16,293 nucleotides of DNA from Helicobacteraceae bacterium (lineage in GTDB: Bacteria; Campylobacterota; Campylobacteria; Campylobacterales; Sulfurimonadaceae). Shown here one piece after another: positions 16,012-16,293 of this stretch. The notes under the pieces were generated by a model. It was not told the origin of the DNA and made no database searches. It saw only the letters and a program-made list of their open reading frames with translations. A program made the translations under genes and the position numbers. Each line of letters begins with the position of its first letter. Positions within the stretch are counted from its first letter, which is position 1. The stretch is from the NCBI GenBank assembly GCA_015488855.1, contig WFMY01000020.1, positions 1-16,293 of the forward strand, in the 5' to 3' direction.

Positions 16012-16293
16012 TTATTTTATTTTTTTAAGTTCTTTATCTTCTAGTCTATACACCTTGTCACAATCCATTGCAAACTCTTCATTATGTGTCACTAAAATCA
16101 TACCTGCATTATATTCACTAATATATTGGAAAAATATTTTTTTAACCTCGTCCGATGTGATATTATCTAAATTTCCTGTAGGTTCATCAACAAAAAGTAT
16201 GCGAGGCTTTTTTGTTAACACCCTTGCAATAGAGACACGCTGTTGTTGCCCACCTGAAAGCTCTGTCACTTTTTGCTCTTTTGTTTCATAGAT
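16012..16293 (-). CDS. ABC transporter ATP-binding protein, C-terminal part (5' end outside window)
   Basis: Only the last 93 codons are visible; the frame is open to the window edge. The ABC signature LSGGQQQR, Walker [13 protein letters not shown] and the H-loop ILVTHN are present, so this is an ABC ATPase of the LolD/FtsE/MacB-like type (EPTGNLD). Walker A is outside the window. The GTG at 16269 is inside the gene and not the start. It is directly upstream of fliR, as the ABC ATPase gene Cj1180c is in C. jejuni (from memory). The transported substrate and membrane partner cannot be told. Confidence 0.92.
   Translation of the reverse strand: MYETKEQKVTELSGGQQQRVSIARVLTKKPRILFVDEPTGNLDNITSDEVKKIFFQYISEYNAGMILVTHNEEFAMDCDKVYRLEDKELKKIK

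Overview
The window looks like chromosome from a free-living member of the Campylobacterota (the former Epsilonproteobacteria), most like a Sulfurimonas or Sulfuricurvum relative. The reasons are the AT-rich DNA, the protein sequences, and the gene order ABC ATPase - fliR - highly acidic protein - gmk - tatA - argS, which from memory matches Campylobacter jejuni Cj1180c-Cj1175c and, in part, Helicobacter pylori HP0319-HP0322. I see no insertion sequence, prophage, tRNA, rRNA or CRISPR array. Coding density is high, and no gene-free stretch exceeds about 140 bp.

Left part (1-5110): the 3' end of a class B penicillin-binding protein (FtsI-like) meets panC tail to tail with a 24-bp overlap. panC and prfB (RF2, without the usual programmed frameshift) diverge from a shared promoter region with face-to-face -10 boxes. 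After prfB lies a terminator-like hairpin whose loop carries a 41-bp tandem repeat. Next come a small two-helix membrane protein gene (minus strand) and, diverging from it, bpt (N-degron leucyltransferase). The bpt 3' end overlaps that of a gene for an exported lysine-rich protein of unknown function.

Middle part (5161-8409): a str-type ribosomal operon on the minus strand, rpsL - rpsG - fusA, with no tuf. It has a candidate promoter with a G/C discriminator, a leader stem-loop, a structured 127-nt rpsL-rpsG gap and a clear intrinsic terminator after fusA.

8410-11145: a GNAT-like acetyltransferase and an NhaC-family Na+/H+ antiporter form a minus-strand pair. The conserved N-terminus of the antiporter runs upstream of the first usable start codon. 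Diverging from this pair is an exported YkuD-type L,D-transpeptidase-like protein.

Right part (11159-16293): a minus-strand operon running from an ABC transporter ATPase (cut by the window end) through fliR, a receiver-like/acidic protein, gmk and tatA to argS. It mixes flagellar export, nucleotide metabolism, Tat export and translation. Spacing is tight, and three of its five complete genes start with GTG or TTG. The most interesting and least understood item is the acidic protein: a receiver-like head, about 330 residues that are about 44% Asp/Glu, and a short distinct C-terminal tail.
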